Assembly: GCA_016801845.1 (NCBI GenBank)
Contig: CM028908.1
Coordinates: forward strand, 20,967,047-21,031,046
Direction of reading: 5' to 3'
Length of the DNA stretch: 64,000 bases
Source of the DNA: Polydactylus sextarius
Taxonomy: Eukaryota > Chordata > Actinopteri > Polynemidae
Under the pieces are notes generated by a model that was not told the origin of the DNA, searched no databases, and worked only from the letters and a program-made list of their open reading frames with translations. Positions 51,159 through 63,500 of the stretch are shown piece after piece (position 1 is the first letter of the stretch; every line of letters starts with the position of its first letter). Made by a program: the position numbers and the translations under genes.

Positions 51159-51181
51159 AGCCTCACTGTGACAGTGAGGCT
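51159..51181. repeat. 23-bp perfect palindrome with a one-base centre
   Basis: AGCCTCACTGT, a central G, and ACAGTGAGGCT are exact inverted repeats. It directly abuts the TG microsatellite that ends at 51158. Confidence 0.9.
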
Positions 51182-53589
51182 TGTCATCTAGCACTTGTGT
51201 GCACACTTGGCAGTGCAGAGCTCGGCGACTCTGGCTAAGACGTGCATTTCCACCTTCTCGAGCTTCCACTAGGGACCGTGTAAGCTTTGCATTATGCAAA
51301 CAGGAAACCAGTGCCCGCTCAGCTTTTTCTAGCGGCCGCAGTGGTGCATGTCACTCTCTCCTCTCTGTACACGCAACAGGACGGACACCTCAACCACGCA
51401 GGCAGAGTAGAAGAAAAAAAAAAACACATCCTTAGCTGGCTTGTTATCTTGTGACAAAAAACAAAAGCTATGTTTGAAAAAAACAGACTGGGCGGATGTG
51501 TTCGCAATAAAAGAGGAACAATTATTCATCCCTGTTTTTTTTTTCCTTTATGACATTGTTGGGACATATTTGTACAGTTATCACTGAGAGAAAGAGACAG
51601 GCTGATATTTTAAGAATCGCTCTAACTTGATTAAAAGAGTTCCACTAAAAGACAAGATATTAATATTTAATGCTCTACAGTTGTATTAGTTCAACCAAAT
51701 TTGGAGTGAGGGAATGGCCTGCATGGTTAAACATGTGAGATGTTATAAACGCATTGCTGACAATGACCATGCATCACAGGAAATCTGTGTGGGGGAGCTG
51801 AACGACCTGAGGACGGCAGCTTGTGCAGTCCCTAATGTCGTTATTGTCACTGCGTGTTTGTTTGACTACTAGAGCCTAACAACACAACTTCCTGTTGCAA
51901 AATCATTTAAATTACAAATCGCAAAGCAGGTTATTGCAAAAGCTTTTCGTGCTATTGTTTTTCTTTTCTGTTTTTTTTAATTTTCTCTCCTACAGTATCT
52001 TCACTTCCTCATGAGCATAACGTTAAAACCACAACTTCTGCAACACAAACAAAAACACGGCGAAAATCAACACGCTCAGATTCTGCTGCGGACACGTGTG
52101 TTATGAAACAAATATCATATTTATGATCTAAAAAATAGAAAGAGATGTTCATATATTATGCACAAGCAACCGCAAAAACAATTAAGCACAGCTTGACAGC
52201 AACAAGATGCAAAGCAACTCAAATGACCGTTACAACACAACAGATATCTCAGGAGTTCCTCAAAAAAGTGAACTGAGAAGACAGTCAGAGGCTTTTTTTT
52301 TCATCCTTCGCTCTGAACAAACAGTATTTGACTTACTAATAGAGATGCTTAAATCAAGCTTATGGTCCACTTCCCCCAAATCTGACTAGTCTACAAGATG
52401 AATTCCCCTGTCAGAATCAAGATGATCAAACAGATTACAATTATTTCATCCCCCATCTTTATTAATGAGGACTGTCTTTCATAGTTATGTTCCCTAATAA
52501 GAATAAATGATATGTCACTGCCAGGTTTGTTGTTCCCGCTCACTCAGGGGACTCAGACATCTGAGTCTGAGGAGATTCGAGATTGATTTTTGCCTCACCT
52601 ACAGGGGTAATAGCATCTTGGATGTTTTGTGGAGAACAAAGAATAATAAAAAAAAAAACTTCAGTGTGTCACTTAGAGGCATATTAGTGCAGGCTGCAAA
52701 TAAAAATTAAAAGAAAGACTGTGAAATGCCACAAAAGTAAAAAGTTATCAAGTAATTGAGCGAAGATCGTAATGCCCTGGGGACAATTAACATGGTTCAT
52801 GGTGCATGAGTGAAAATCCTGGGTTAGTCTAATGGGAGAATAAAAAGACTGCCTGTCTGCCTTCCCAGTAACACTACCCTGGTAAGTAGCCAATCAAAGC
52901 TGTGTGTCAGGAGCTGAGAGTGAGACATCTCGTCCTTGGTCCGCACTCGTGTGCTATTTATCACACACAACAATTAAAAAACGCCTGCTTCTGTTTCAAC
53001 TCCAGCTGCAGGCCGCAGAAATAAACCAGTAGATTTGTTCAAAAGGCACAGAGCAAAGAGCGCCCGCCACCAGTTGAAAGCAGAGGGCAGAAAATGTGAC
53101 CGTAATATATTGAAATGGGAAAGAGAAAGCTGCTCGTTTTCCCCTCTTTTAAAAATGCCTTGCCAGATCCTGGGGAGTAATCGCTCTTTCTGGATGACTA
53201 GAAAACAGGGCCCATGCTTGAACGGCTGGCTCTATTCTAGTGAGGAGGCTTTATTTCCATCCCTTCTTGGTGTCAAGTGCACATCCATGACACTTTCCTC
53301 TCTCTCCCTCCCTCTCTTCTGCCTCGCATTCATCAAAGTTGTAACCCTGTTGTCTTTGCAGAGCGAATCAGAATGTGCCCCTGGCAAAGAATGAAGGAAA
53401 AGTCAACAGGAATTAAGTTTCAGTGCAACTGTTTACTCAACTGTGGCCTGCAGTTATTGAAATTTTATCCATGGTTTTGTGTGACTACTGCAGTAATGAA
53501 TTCAGTATGGTTGTGATTTTCTCACTGACGACATGCTCATTTTAAGCTGGAAAAAACGATGGGTTGGAGGTGAGGTCTAGGGAGCTGGA

Positions 53590-53614
53590 GGGGTGGGGTG
53601 TGTGGGGGGGTGGG
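53590..53614 (+). other. G-quadruplex motif
   Basis: G-runs of 4, 4, 7 and 3 with loops of 1, 5 and 1 bases, in a GT-rich region. Confidence 0.7.
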
Positions 53615-54325
53615 TTGAAGATCTGGAACAGGCTAAAGTCCTAACACAGTGACTGGGGAGCAGGAAGCACGCCGACACACCCTTTTTTGTTGACCGATTA
53701 GTAAACGCTTCTTCTTTGGTGTTTTATTCCAACACTTAATACCCTGAAAAAATGCCATTAACAGACTCATCCCGTTCCAAAGAACACATTGCGCACTTCT
53801 GAGACCACAACTAAAACCTCACATTTGCCTCTTTAATAATTATTCATACATCTTTCAGCTCTATAGTGAAACGCAGGATCACTGGAATAGTTAAAAACAT
53901 GACTAACAACACTTGTGAGGTCATCTCCTATTAAAGTATTAGACTTTAAATTAATCATTTCTCATATTATGATCAAACTTTGTAAAACAGATGTTGAATC
54001 CTAATGTTGTACTTACAACAAAAATGTCTCATAACTTGAGAAATAAGACTTGTATTTATGTCACACAGAGTAGTGATGACTCTTCTGAAAGGTGGCGAAT
54101 GATAACTGAGAATTATTGCTCAGCTCTGTACGTTATGGCACAGTATCCTCCGTGATCTACGCTGTAGCAGTGTTTCTTTTTCTGATGGATGTGCTGTGAC
54201 AACAGACAGTGGCACAGAGCCTGTGCATCACCACCAAACAGCTCCTGACAACAACCGCTCTCGTCCTGTCGGAGAGACCGAGATAGCAGAAGACGCGCTG
54301 ATCTTTTCAACATTGTTTCCTTAAA

Positions 54326-54482
54326 CATGCTGTCATGTGCCACACATAACGCTGACACCGCCAGAAAAAGCGTGTCCGTTTGCCTCAAGTCGGGTGATGG
54401 TGAAAATGTTTTGGGCTTCGCCGACGATAATGCCAGGCGCGCGTCTCTGCATCTCATTGGTTACCGCGGCAAAAGTACGGCA
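54326..54482 (-). promoter_or_regulatory. candidate CpG/CCAAT promoter-like block inside intron 1
   Basis: About 14 CpGs occur in 150 bp, in a region where CpG is otherwise rare. They include clusters at 54419-54425 and 54437-54443 and a CCGCGG at 54464-54469. A CCAAT box in sense orientation (plus-strand ATTGG at 54456-54460) precedes the CpG-rich part. The block is about 400 bp downstream of the start-codon exon. Human FOXP1 is reported to use alternative 5' exons in this part of the gene, so it may mark another internal start. No donor or exon end could be fixed. Confidence 0.3.
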
Positions 54483-54871
54483 TTAGTTGTGAGTGTGAGA
54501 TGTGTTTACAATGAGCCGGGGGAAAACGCTGTCATTCTATTGAATGTCATGACTGTCCACACAATCCTGTGGCACCTACATACTTAAAATATGTCAGAAC
54601 ACCGTAATAAATATTTCACCAAAATGCAGATGCTGCATGCTACGATAAACACATTCATAACCAAACACAATCACATAGAGAGAGCACTTCCCTGTCTTTA
54701 AATATTCAGAAAGGGCCTCAATATACATAAATAATAATAATAATGTGTTTATGTACTGGATGTACTTTGAGTTGGGATTAAATATTAAGGAGCACTTTAA
54801 GAGGAGGATGAGGCCTGTTGTTGACATGGCTTAATAACGTGAAGACAGGTGTGAAAAAGCGTCTAGTCTAC

Positions 54872-55042
54872 CTGGTGCTGCTGGAGATGCAGGAGGTCGG
54901 CCGCAGTCACCTCCACTGACGGCGTGGCGCTCTTAGGCCGTGCCTCCCTGGATCCGCCCTCCATGCTCGCTCCTCCATTTTGACTGGCTGGTCCGTTGCT
55001 CGTCGCCTCCGTCCCAGATTCTTGCATCATGACTTAAAAAAC
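54872..55042 (-). CDS. foxp1: foxp1 first coding exon (12 nt of 5' UTR + codons 1-53)
   Basis: This exon encodes the N-terminus of FOXP1, a nuclear forkhead transcription factor that is mostly a repressor. Reading the minus strand, a long pyrimidine tract ends in CTCTCAG (acceptor at 55043-55044). Twelve UTR bases follow, then ATG ATG at 55030. An in-frame TAA lies two codons upstream of the first ATG, so the start cannot be extended. The 53 codons begin MMQESGTEATSNG and end in LLHLQQHQ, followed by the donor CAG|GTAGAC, so the exon ends in phase 0. The beginning and the AADL segment match the FOXP1 N-terminus as I remember it; FOXP2 has MMQESATE there. The exon is about seven codons shorter than the mammalian one because a middle block is missing. 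An acceptor ahead of the ATG means that at least one non-coding exon lies upstream, outside the window or unrecognised in it. Confidence 0.95.
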
Positions 55043-56999
55043 CTGAGAGGAGACACAGAAAGAGAGAAAACAGGGACAGAGACAGAGAGAAACAGCTGTT
55101 AAAACACACAGCAATGAGGTCGCATTTCAACTCTGGGCCAAACTATAAACATCTGTCATATCCTTCCCACACAATTTCACTTTTATTGCAGGTTTCCCTA
55201 TTGGTTTGTGCCTCCCTGTGTCTTGTTTGTTTGCTTGTAGCATATGCAATGAGGCAAACACACACGCACATGCTCTCACAGACCGCTTCTCCGCAGAGTA
55301 ATGAACTGCTCCTTTGTTTTGTCTTTTCCGGTGCAGATCCTTTGCAGATGACAAGTCGTTACTGGGGTTGGAGAAAAAGTGAGTGGGACTCAGGTTTTGT
55401 TTGTGCTCTCCATTGTGGGGTATATACTGGGGTGCGGCGGGGGGGGGGCCAGAACACATCGGAGAGGAACCCAACCTGAGCTGAGTGAGAGCAGAGGAGC
55501 CCAAGAAAACAGTGGACCTCCAAAACAAAACACTTTCTATGGAAATGGATATATTTACTTGCATGGCTCCCAGAAGAACCACGGCAGAATGGCTTTTTAA
55601 TGGGAAACAGGGCGACTGTGTGAGGCCTGCCAAAGGATCTCCATGAGAAACAGCCAATCTGAGGCTGAGGGAAAACAGTCAAATCCTTCAGGGGTGCTCA
55701 ATTAACACCAAAATACAGGTCTGAATATAAATAAACCCCTGTGAGTTGTTGGGGAAAAAATGTTGTCTTTCATAACTTAATCTAACCCAAAAGGATAACA
55801 AACAAATATCGGAAGTGTAGTTTTACGTGCCATTGCATTCTTTTTGCTTTATGTAAAAATATGACAGTAGTAATCTGTGTTAAATGTGAATACACAGTTA
55901 TTTGCTTACATTTTACATCCTCCTGGTTTTGCTTTTGGATAAACCAAAGCCAGACAGACAGCATGTCTGCCCACCCTCTCCTCACCCCCTCTGCCACTGA
56001 CACTGGTGCATATCTGTGCCTGTATTCTTCAAATCAGTGGAATGATTTACAGCTATTGTGCGTCGGTCGCAGGCCTCGCTGGTGCACGGCGTCTAGTCTC
56101 CCAATTCCAGGGTGGTTAATGAAGCTGACCAAGTCAGGCAGAAGCAAATTAACTTGGCTGATTAATTATTTATATGAAGCAGAATAAATGCCTTTAAAAC
56201 AGTGGGCCTCATCATGAAAGAAGGTGAAAATGGAACTAAATGCAGATTTATGGTGTTGCATTTAAGGCGTGTAATAGCAGGGCCAATGCGAGTTAATATG
56301 TGCTCAACTGCACGGGTGCAATGTCTCCAGAGATCCAGATCTAAACAAGATGCAGACACACACACCCAGACACCGTGGGGACAGACAGTCAAGCTGACAG
56401 ATGGGAAATTGAGGTTGACAACTTGTCACATTGGAATATTTACAGAGCATAGGTGAGATAATAATCTAGGTTTGGGATTATTAAAAAATAAACAGCGTTA
56501 CAAGCAGCACTGTGCTTTTAAACGCTGGTTCTCAGGAACAGTCAGTTCAGTATCATCAGTAGCAGTTGTGAGCTGCAGTGAGCTAAAACAGTACCAGAAC
56601 ACGAGTCAAACCCAAAGTTTACATCTCCTCTCCTGTAGAAGCCCTCCTTGCAAGAAGCATAACCGAGTGAGTCATCTGACACTGTGGCCTGTGCCGGTTC
56701 AGTTGTGTGTCACTACGCCCCCACACTCAGGGGCCTGTCTGAGCAGCTCGGGCCCGGCCTACAGGCCTTGTTCTCTGGGCTGGGGCTAGGGCCCCCCCTC
56801 TCCCTCCAGACAGATGTTGACCCTGCTCACCCCTCCAGTCTGGCATGGGCTCTCTCCATAATGGGATTTTCTAAACAAGGAGTGAGCAAGAAGAATACTG
56901 TGGGATGGGATGTAGCCAGCCACAACTCCATCTACAGGCCCTTGCTCGCAGCAACTCCCCTTTCAGACACCAATTAGAAACACACATTCTCGGGTGAAA

Positions 57000-57660
57000 T
57001 TAAATGCCATTTGAAATAAACCATGTGCTGACGTTATTCACCCCCACTTATTTTTCAAATAAAAGACATTTTTCCACATGAAAAAAGGGGGCCTGCTTTC
57101 TTTTTTTTTTCAAAGCTACATAAAAGGAATGAAAGTAATGGCTATTATACATGCACTGTCATTCCATGCAAAATTTTCATAATTATAACGGAAAGGCGTA
57201 AATTTCCAAATGCATGGCATCTCCAAAAGTAATCAAGAGAATGAGCCGCGGGGCTATTTTAATGTATGCAAAACTACTGACCCACAATAAAGGAGAGAAA
57301 AGCTACAATGAATGCAAAGTAATGCGCGCATGCTTGGAAGCGGCACTGATGAGGGGACGGCTAAAATTAACACCCAATTAATTTCCGAATTGACAAACAA
57401 ATGAAACCCATAAATCTACTTTCTCATTAATTTTACCACAGAATAATTCAAAGCTGCAATATCATGAGCGAAAAAATTGGAGGAAAAAAGAAAATGGAAA
57501 ATGGGCATTATCCATCATAAATATCAAGCAGATACGAAAGAGCCTTATTAGAGAGTTGTGCTGATAACAATGTTAATCTGTGAGGCACTGAGGCAGGGAC
57601 ACCATCATCATCATCAGCTGGGGCCCTGGCAACTCAGCCACGTGACTTGCTCTGCGTTTT
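57000..57660. promoter_or_regulatory. candidate conserved non-coding element cluster in the 5'-UTR intron
   Basis: About 650 bp are dense in POU/homeobox/SOX-type cores (CATGCAAAATTTTCATAATTATAA, TGTATGCAAAAC, CCACAATAAAGG, CCCAATTAATTTCC, TCTCATTAATTTTACC), with one short T-run near 57100 and a CACGTGAC E-box near 57641. It is one of the longest near-repeat-free blocks of the window. The pattern resembles a deeply conserved vertebrate enhancer. Confidence 0.35.
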
Positions 57661-58185
57661 GTTTATCTATCTGTTTATTTTCACTTCGCTCAGGGGATAG
57701 CCTCGTCCGCGATGACTCAAAAAGCTCTAAGTTTTTCCATCCGTTCCATTTTTACAGCATGTACCAATTCAGCCGTAATTATGTGTCCTCCTAAAAAGGG
57801 GCGGTGTAGTTCCTGGGGTTAAGAACATATGTATTGATGCTCCAAACACAAACATTACATTTCAGCATAAAACAACAGACAAAATGAGAGGAGAAATGAG
57901 GAAAAAAATCTTTCTTATTAATAATGGAGCAAGCCTGCATTTTTTATTCTGAGCCGGAGATAAAAAAAAAAAAGTTTAAAAAAGAATAAAAATAATGGAA
58001 ATTCCAGGAGATCAAAACAAGACAACAACAGTTTGTACAAAAAGAACTGGCTGTGCTGTTGATTATTAGATGCCTCTCTGTTCTTTGTGGGGAGTTGCTT
58101 GCAAAACAAAACAAGTGTTTGGAACAAACACTGGATAATAAAAAAGGTCAAAGTTTCTGTTTGTTTACACTTTGTTTTGTTTTCC

Positions 58186-58205
58186 ACTCCTCAAATATGA
58201 GGAGT
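58186..58205. repeat. 8-bp inverted repeat with four-base loop
   Basis: ACTCCTCA, AATA, TGAGGAGT. Short enough to be chance; no element was recognised around it. Confidence 0.5.
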
Positions 58206-59462
58206 ACAGTACAAACAAGAGTCTCGTGTGTCTCCCACCTGACCAGACAGGTTGAAGGTTAAGAACAGCCGGGGGCCAGAGCTCATCAACCCTTCTTCTC
58301 TGCTTCCCTCCACCCCCTCCACCCTCCTCAGTGGAAATATAACGCCTGTCCCCATGTCATGCTTGCCTAGAATTCAACAGCTCAAACAAGTCAGCAGTCG
58401 ATTCAAGGTAGGGTCGGCCCGCGCAGCTGTGCTTTGACCCTTCTCCATGTTCTGTTTTTCTTTAATGCTCATGACAGTAAAGCCTCTGCAGCCACCTGCT
58501 TTGACTCACCGAGTTCTCACACAGCCCTTGTTTACACAAGCGCACAACAAAAGCACAACATTTCTCGGGTGGGAGATAAAGACGCACAAAGGAGGAGACA
58601 ATGGGGCGAGTTCACTTTAGAGCTGTTTAGGTTCGGCTTGGTTGCTAGACTAGACAACACATCGGCCTGTGCCGAAGGTGCAACAACAGAATCCTTCTCA
58701 AGGTTTGTTAAGAGCCTTTTGTTTTGCCATATTTTGGCTTCTGATTCTTGGGGAAAAGTCAAAAGACACAAGGTGTATGATAAATAATCCATTATCACAG
58801 GCCTCATCACTGATAACAAACTACTCTGGAAAGCAGACAAACAACTGGACTAAATCCTTACAACTTTTACAAACTGTAGTCCCTCACCATCTTCATGTAA
58901 CATCTACATCGAGGAGACCAGAACCGCTTCCATCAAAAAAAAAAAAAAAACTCAATCTGGACTGAGTTGAGTTGCCGCTCAGCGCTGAGATGAACCAACG
59001 CCGAGGATGACACTCCACCAAAGAAGACTTCACAGTCAGACCAAACAACCATGTAATCTTGTCAGCCACTTCAACCAAGTCACAGATAAGCATGGCATAT
59101 CTCCAGAGTACTGTGACAATACACTAGCAGGGACACACACACCCCACCCTCCTGCGAGTGATACCTCCATCACAAACTCCACACCACAGATGCAGACGCA
59201 TTTTCCAACTTCTTCCCAGACCTTGTACGGGTTATACGCCGACCACTCACGCTGGCAAACAAAGCAGCTGTTTGTTTAATAAATGATTGCTGCCATGGCT
59301 ACAGTAAACAGGAGGAGCAGGGGGGTTTGTGTTTATGAACAAACACATTCTCCTTGCAGGAGCCATTTAATATTAACCAGGTGGAATGATCAGGCGATTT
59401 CCTAGGTGACACTAGGGGCGGGCGTAGTGTAAACAGGTTCTGGGAGGAGAGAGAGGACAGGA

Positions 59463-59490
59463 GGGGGTGAGGAGGGTGGGGGAGGGGGGG
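59463..59490 (+). other. G-quadruplex motif
   Basis: G-runs of 5, 3, 5 and 7 with loops of 6, 1 and 1 bases. A GGGGCGGGCG GC-box-like sequence lies about 50 bp before it. Confidence 0.7.
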
Positions 59491-59969
59491 CGTGAGTTGC
59501 AGGCGTTAGGGAATCAAGGTCAATGCAAATGCTGCTTCAGCTAGAATAAACAGCAAAGCAGAAGTCAAGATAAACAAAAAGTCATTCTTCTGACATTCGA
59601 AGACGCATTAAGCTGGTGTGTTGCAGCTGCTTGTAAGCCACCGTGAATGAGAACAAGATGGGCGAGGGTGGGGCGGGCAGCCCGGCGTAGTGGTCTCCTA
59701 TGGAAACACATCATTGTCAAGCAGAGCAACCGAGTGTTTCTTCCAACAAACAGTGGCTCTTCAACAACGGCGCGGTGAGGAACTTGTAAAAACATGTTAA
59801 ACATTTACCTTGTTCAATTATTCAGTAACTGGATTCGTGGAAATAACAAAGGAAGTGTGAGGGGCCCGGAGAGCTGGCACTCACAACATCAGGGTACTGT
59901 GAAAGCAGTGAAAACACAACAACAACAAAACAAAAGAAAAAAGGAAGGAGGTGAAACCAAGTGGACAGA

Positions 59970-60130
59970 GATGTTATCTGTCATAAATCAAAGTGTACGG
60001 ATTTGATTACTTGATTTATGACACGAGTTACTCCACCTGCCATCAGACATTTCATTATCCAAAAATAAGAAGTGATCACAAAAGACAAGCGAGGTGATGT
60101 AGTGTGTGGTACTTTCAAGCTGCATGTCAC
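59970..60130. promoter_or_regulatory. candidate element with a PBX/HOX-MEIS-like inverted repeat
   Basis: A perfect 13-bp inverted repeat (59979-59991 and 60011-60023) contains TGATTTAT, a PBX-HOX type core, directly joined to TGACA, a MEIS/TGIF type core, in both arms. Further CATTTCATTATCC and GTGATCAC motifs follow. Sequence facts are direct; factor binding is inference. Confidence 0.35.
59979..60023. repeat. 13-bp perfect inverted repeat with 19-base spacer
   Basis: TGTCATAAATCAA (59979-59991) and TTGATTTATGACA (60011-60023) are exact reverse complements. Confidence 0.9.
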
Positions 60131-62199
60131 CTTGACCATGAATATTTCATACATACAACAACATGCTGAAGCTTCCCTAACCAGAATCCATAGTTTTCTG
60201 TCTCCACTTCCCCCTACTGATTTCATTTGGTCCTCAAAAAAAAACAGTTACCCCCATGAAAGGAAGGCATAAAATATGAGCGAGGCTGCAAACACGTATT
60301 TATAACACAATGTGACGACTGTGATGGGATTCTCAAGCATGAAATCTACATCCAAACCTATTACAACACGACGAGTGGAGGGAAAGGTTGTCGACATTCA
60401 AGCGGTGGTGACGGCACCAGGCTTCATATGAATATCAAGCCATTATCACGCTACAAGCTCAAATAAATTATCAATAAGAAAGCTACTAGAAGGCAGACTC
60501 CAATGGAGAAGCTGAGTAGATCCGTAATTTCAGAAAAAAAATATACAAACCGGTTTGTCTCCTTTGCACGGAGCCATCGGAGGAACACCTCAGAGTAAAG
60601 GCCTGCTGTGCACAGACAATGACGGAATGTGCCAAAGTAAGGCAGGCCACGGTATTTTTAGTACAAGCAAGGCCGATAGAGACTAAGTAAATAGAGAAGT
60701 CTAATGAGTTTAAATCTGGTTGTACATGAATGGAATAGTAATTCTGGGATGTGGAGCCGCTTTTAGGAGTGGTTCGCCACACATTTTCTCCGCGACTCTC
60801 CTTCATTTGACTTTGATAATCTCGCTCACATGTGGTGCTCATGCCCATTAACACTACAGCAAGAGGACAGACACCAGGAGACGAGTGGGGGGGCCCTCTT
60901 TTTCTGACCACAGGCTCGACACGTAGCAGCAGGAAAAAAAAAGAGAAAAAAAAAAACAGGCCCGCTTCCCTCAAGCTCATCTTACCAATTAGACCTGTCA
61001 AACACACAGAGCCGTAGAAAAACACAACTTCAATCTATCAGCTTCCTATGGGAACTGGAAAAAGCTCTTATTGTTTTAACATTACTTAAAGCGTGCCATA
61101 TATTTTTAATCATTTTTACTAGAATTCATGTAAGGGCTGCTCCCATGGGTGTGGAAATGCGAAGGAAATGTGTCAGATGTGTTTTCCTGGGAAAACCAAG
61201 GTTAGCCTCAACGAACTTGTCTAATTAATATCACGCGTCTAAGCAAAGAGAGGACAATATTATTAGAACCACTGTCTTTTCTGTGGGTGGGGTAGTGGGG
61301 GGTCAACTCGAACAGAGTGTGCACTTCCTCTGCGAGTTGACAACATGTAGCTTAATCTTTTGTTTTGTTTTTTTTTTTTTTGGGGGCATTTCGTTTAAAT
61401 TGCAGAGACAGACCTGTGGTAAACCACAGCTCCGCACACAGAGTAAGCCGCTAATTACTGTTGAGTAAGTCATCAAGTGTGGTAGATGCATTTATTATGA
61501 TTCCTCTCAGTATCAATGCATGATAACAGGAAGAAACTGTAGGGTCTGGCATCACCCCCGCTATTTAAATGATTCTTAACACTGTTTAACGTTTCTCTCC
61601 AGACAAAAACACACAGCAGGTGTAGGTCTCCTACCTCTTTTGTTTAGAGTTACTCATGCAGAGATTAAGTTAAACTATTGATTTTCCAGACACAGTCATT
61701 AACCTTTACGCACAAATAACCGCGTGCTAATGCAATGGCTATTCTATTTCAATAGTATCTCATCTACAACTGTCAGAGCTTCAAATCTACTGAATTTCGG
61801 CATCTGTATCACAACAGTGGCGTGCTATTAGGCATCTGATTCACTGCCACTGGTATGGGAGTGCTCCTGCCCACTGACCCCTCCCGCTGACTCTGAAGGA
61901 GCAATTCTTCCTCGATATGATCCCGGGGTCGTTCAAGCCTAAGAAGCGTGTTATTATTTTAAAAGCCTCTGCTTCCCGGAGAGAAGACAGAGAGGGTTAA
62001 AAAGGAAGGGAGTTTGTGGCGTCCATTAAGCAGTTAAACTGAAGATAAAGGGCGAAGGGCTAAATACCAAAAGACCTTACATGAATTTCTGCGTTTTAAT
62101 GGAATCAGGTTTTAACAACTCTTTTTTGTTAAATACAGCCCATGTCAGGAGGATGCGTCCCACTCATAAAGCAGCACCATGACAATGTACAGTGGCACT

Positions 62200-62540
62200 A
62201 ATACAAGGACATAGTTCATCATGACATTTTCTGCAATTCCCAACTGATTAGGGTCATTATGTTGGAGGCCTGATTTATGTTGTCATTTCCTCTCACCGAT
62301 CCTGCATCAATGAATCTTAATGAATTGGTAAATAAGGGTGAAGATTACACTGTGTGACACCGCAACATTTCTCACCCTCAACGGTCGAGATTTATGTAGC
62401 CAATTAGAGACTAACAGAGAAAATTGGCTGGCAGAAAAATAATATTCTTTATGGTGCAAAATGGAGGCGCATTCTCAGTGAAGGGCAATTGTACTGTCGG
62501 TGTTAAAGTCCATAAACCAGCCTCCTAACACACCTTCAAA
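62200..62540. promoter_or_regulatory. candidate conserved non-coding element
   Basis: The unique block has CAATGAATCTTAATGAATTGG, CCAATTAGAGAC, CTGATTAGGGTCATTATG and TTTATGGTGCAAAATGG segments and no microsatellite. Motif style suggests an enhancer; conservation was not tested. Confidence 0.25.
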
Positions 62541-63099
62541 AACGCTAAAGAAAGGAAGTCGAAGGGCTGAGGCCGCAGAGCCACAAGTCCTTAACATTCT
62601 CCGTGGCCCATCTCACATGTTTGATCAGCATAAATACGGCCCTGTATGACAAACATGTTTACCTTCTCACTGCAAACATCACACAATCAGACACCACGAG
62701 GTGCTGCTTCTCTAATGAAGACACAGGAGCTTTTATCAAGGCCGGCCGTGTCCCCTCTGTCAGAAATGTGCCTCTTTTACACACACACACACATCAAAAA
62801 GCATTTGTACAAAGAAAAGAAGCCAAATTATTTGCACTAAACATGCAACAAGGCCATATTTTTCAATTAGTTTTTTTTTTTTTGTGAGGTGGGGGAGAGA
62901 AAAAAAAATCTTAGTTAAAAAGCACATCCAAATCCCCTTCATCTTTTTTTCAAAGAAGAAATATCAAAATACAATCAACTCTTTGAAGATATCTCTGATC
63001 AGCACATAGCAGAGGACATATACAATATGATTAGGCTGTGTTTAACTGCTCCCAGGTACACGCTTATTTCTCAGACGCAGATTAAGGAAAGTTGACGAT

Positions 63100-63500
63100 G
63101 ATTATGGCGAGGGACAAAACAGTTTTTGTGTATCACTACAAAGCGTTGAATAGCGCGCTGCTTATTAACACCAAGTTCTTAAAAGAGCACTTAGAGTTAT
63201 AATGAGAGCCTTTATGCATTACATATTGTCACTAGATTTAGTGTGAGGCAGCGGCTCTCCACATCAAACAAACTGGCCTGCTATTAGGCACAGGGGCTGA
63301 GGGATGCTGTGTGAAAAGGAGTGGAAAATTAAAGCTGAAGCAACGCAGGAAAGGGCTTAATTTACTGGCATGTACAGTATGCAAATGAGATTACTCTCAG
63401 CTTAACTGCATCATTTATGTCCATAATAACAGCATCATCATTACAGGGCTCAAATTAAATTACACTGTAATTAGCATATCAAAGTGATTGGTTAAAGTTT
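63100..63500. promoter_or_regulatory. candidate conserved element with octamer site
   Basis: The block has an exact octamer, ATGCAAAT (63379-63386), for POU factors, followed by TCAAATTAAATTACACTGTAATTAGCATATCAAAG with several TAAT cores. An AATAGCGCGCTGCTTATTAAC segment starts it. It is unique sequence that ends about 120 bp before a TG microsatellite. FOXP1 is used in B cells and neurons where octamer factors act, but that link is inference. Confidence 0.3.

Larger units (their letters stand above)
29327..54871 (-). other. foxp1 intron between coding exons 1 and 2 (25,545 bp)
   Basis: This is the largest intron in the window. It holds the CA/TA/GGA microsatellites at 32625, 35410, 39427, 40666, 40936, 45255, 45789, 47324 and 51125, and a TATCT-unit repeat at 49350. 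It also holds two copies of one interspersed repeat (37.7 and 44.4 kb), hairpin-forming sequences at 41500 and 51159, a G-quadruplex motif at 53590, and CpG-rich blocks at 33830-33945 and 54326-54482. Enhancer-like unique stretches lie near 35850-36060, 43610-44060, 45905-46310, 47520-47960 and 50230-50500. No additional gene was recognised on either strand. Confidence 0.8.

Noticed and set aside
54872..55042. Assignment to foxp2 or foxp4
   Set aside because: The start MMQESGTE, LLTIQPGQ and HASTNGQ fit FOXP1; FOXP2 has different residues at each of these points.
55127..55657. 176-codon minus-strand open frame just upstream of the start-codon exon
   Set aside because: Overlapped by other open frames on both strands, no domain, and not in frame with or spliced to the foxp1 ATG. 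Probably chance.
60486..61025. 179-codon minus-strand open frame
   Set aside because: It begins with poly-Phe from an A-run, has no recognisable domain and no splice or start context. Probably chance.
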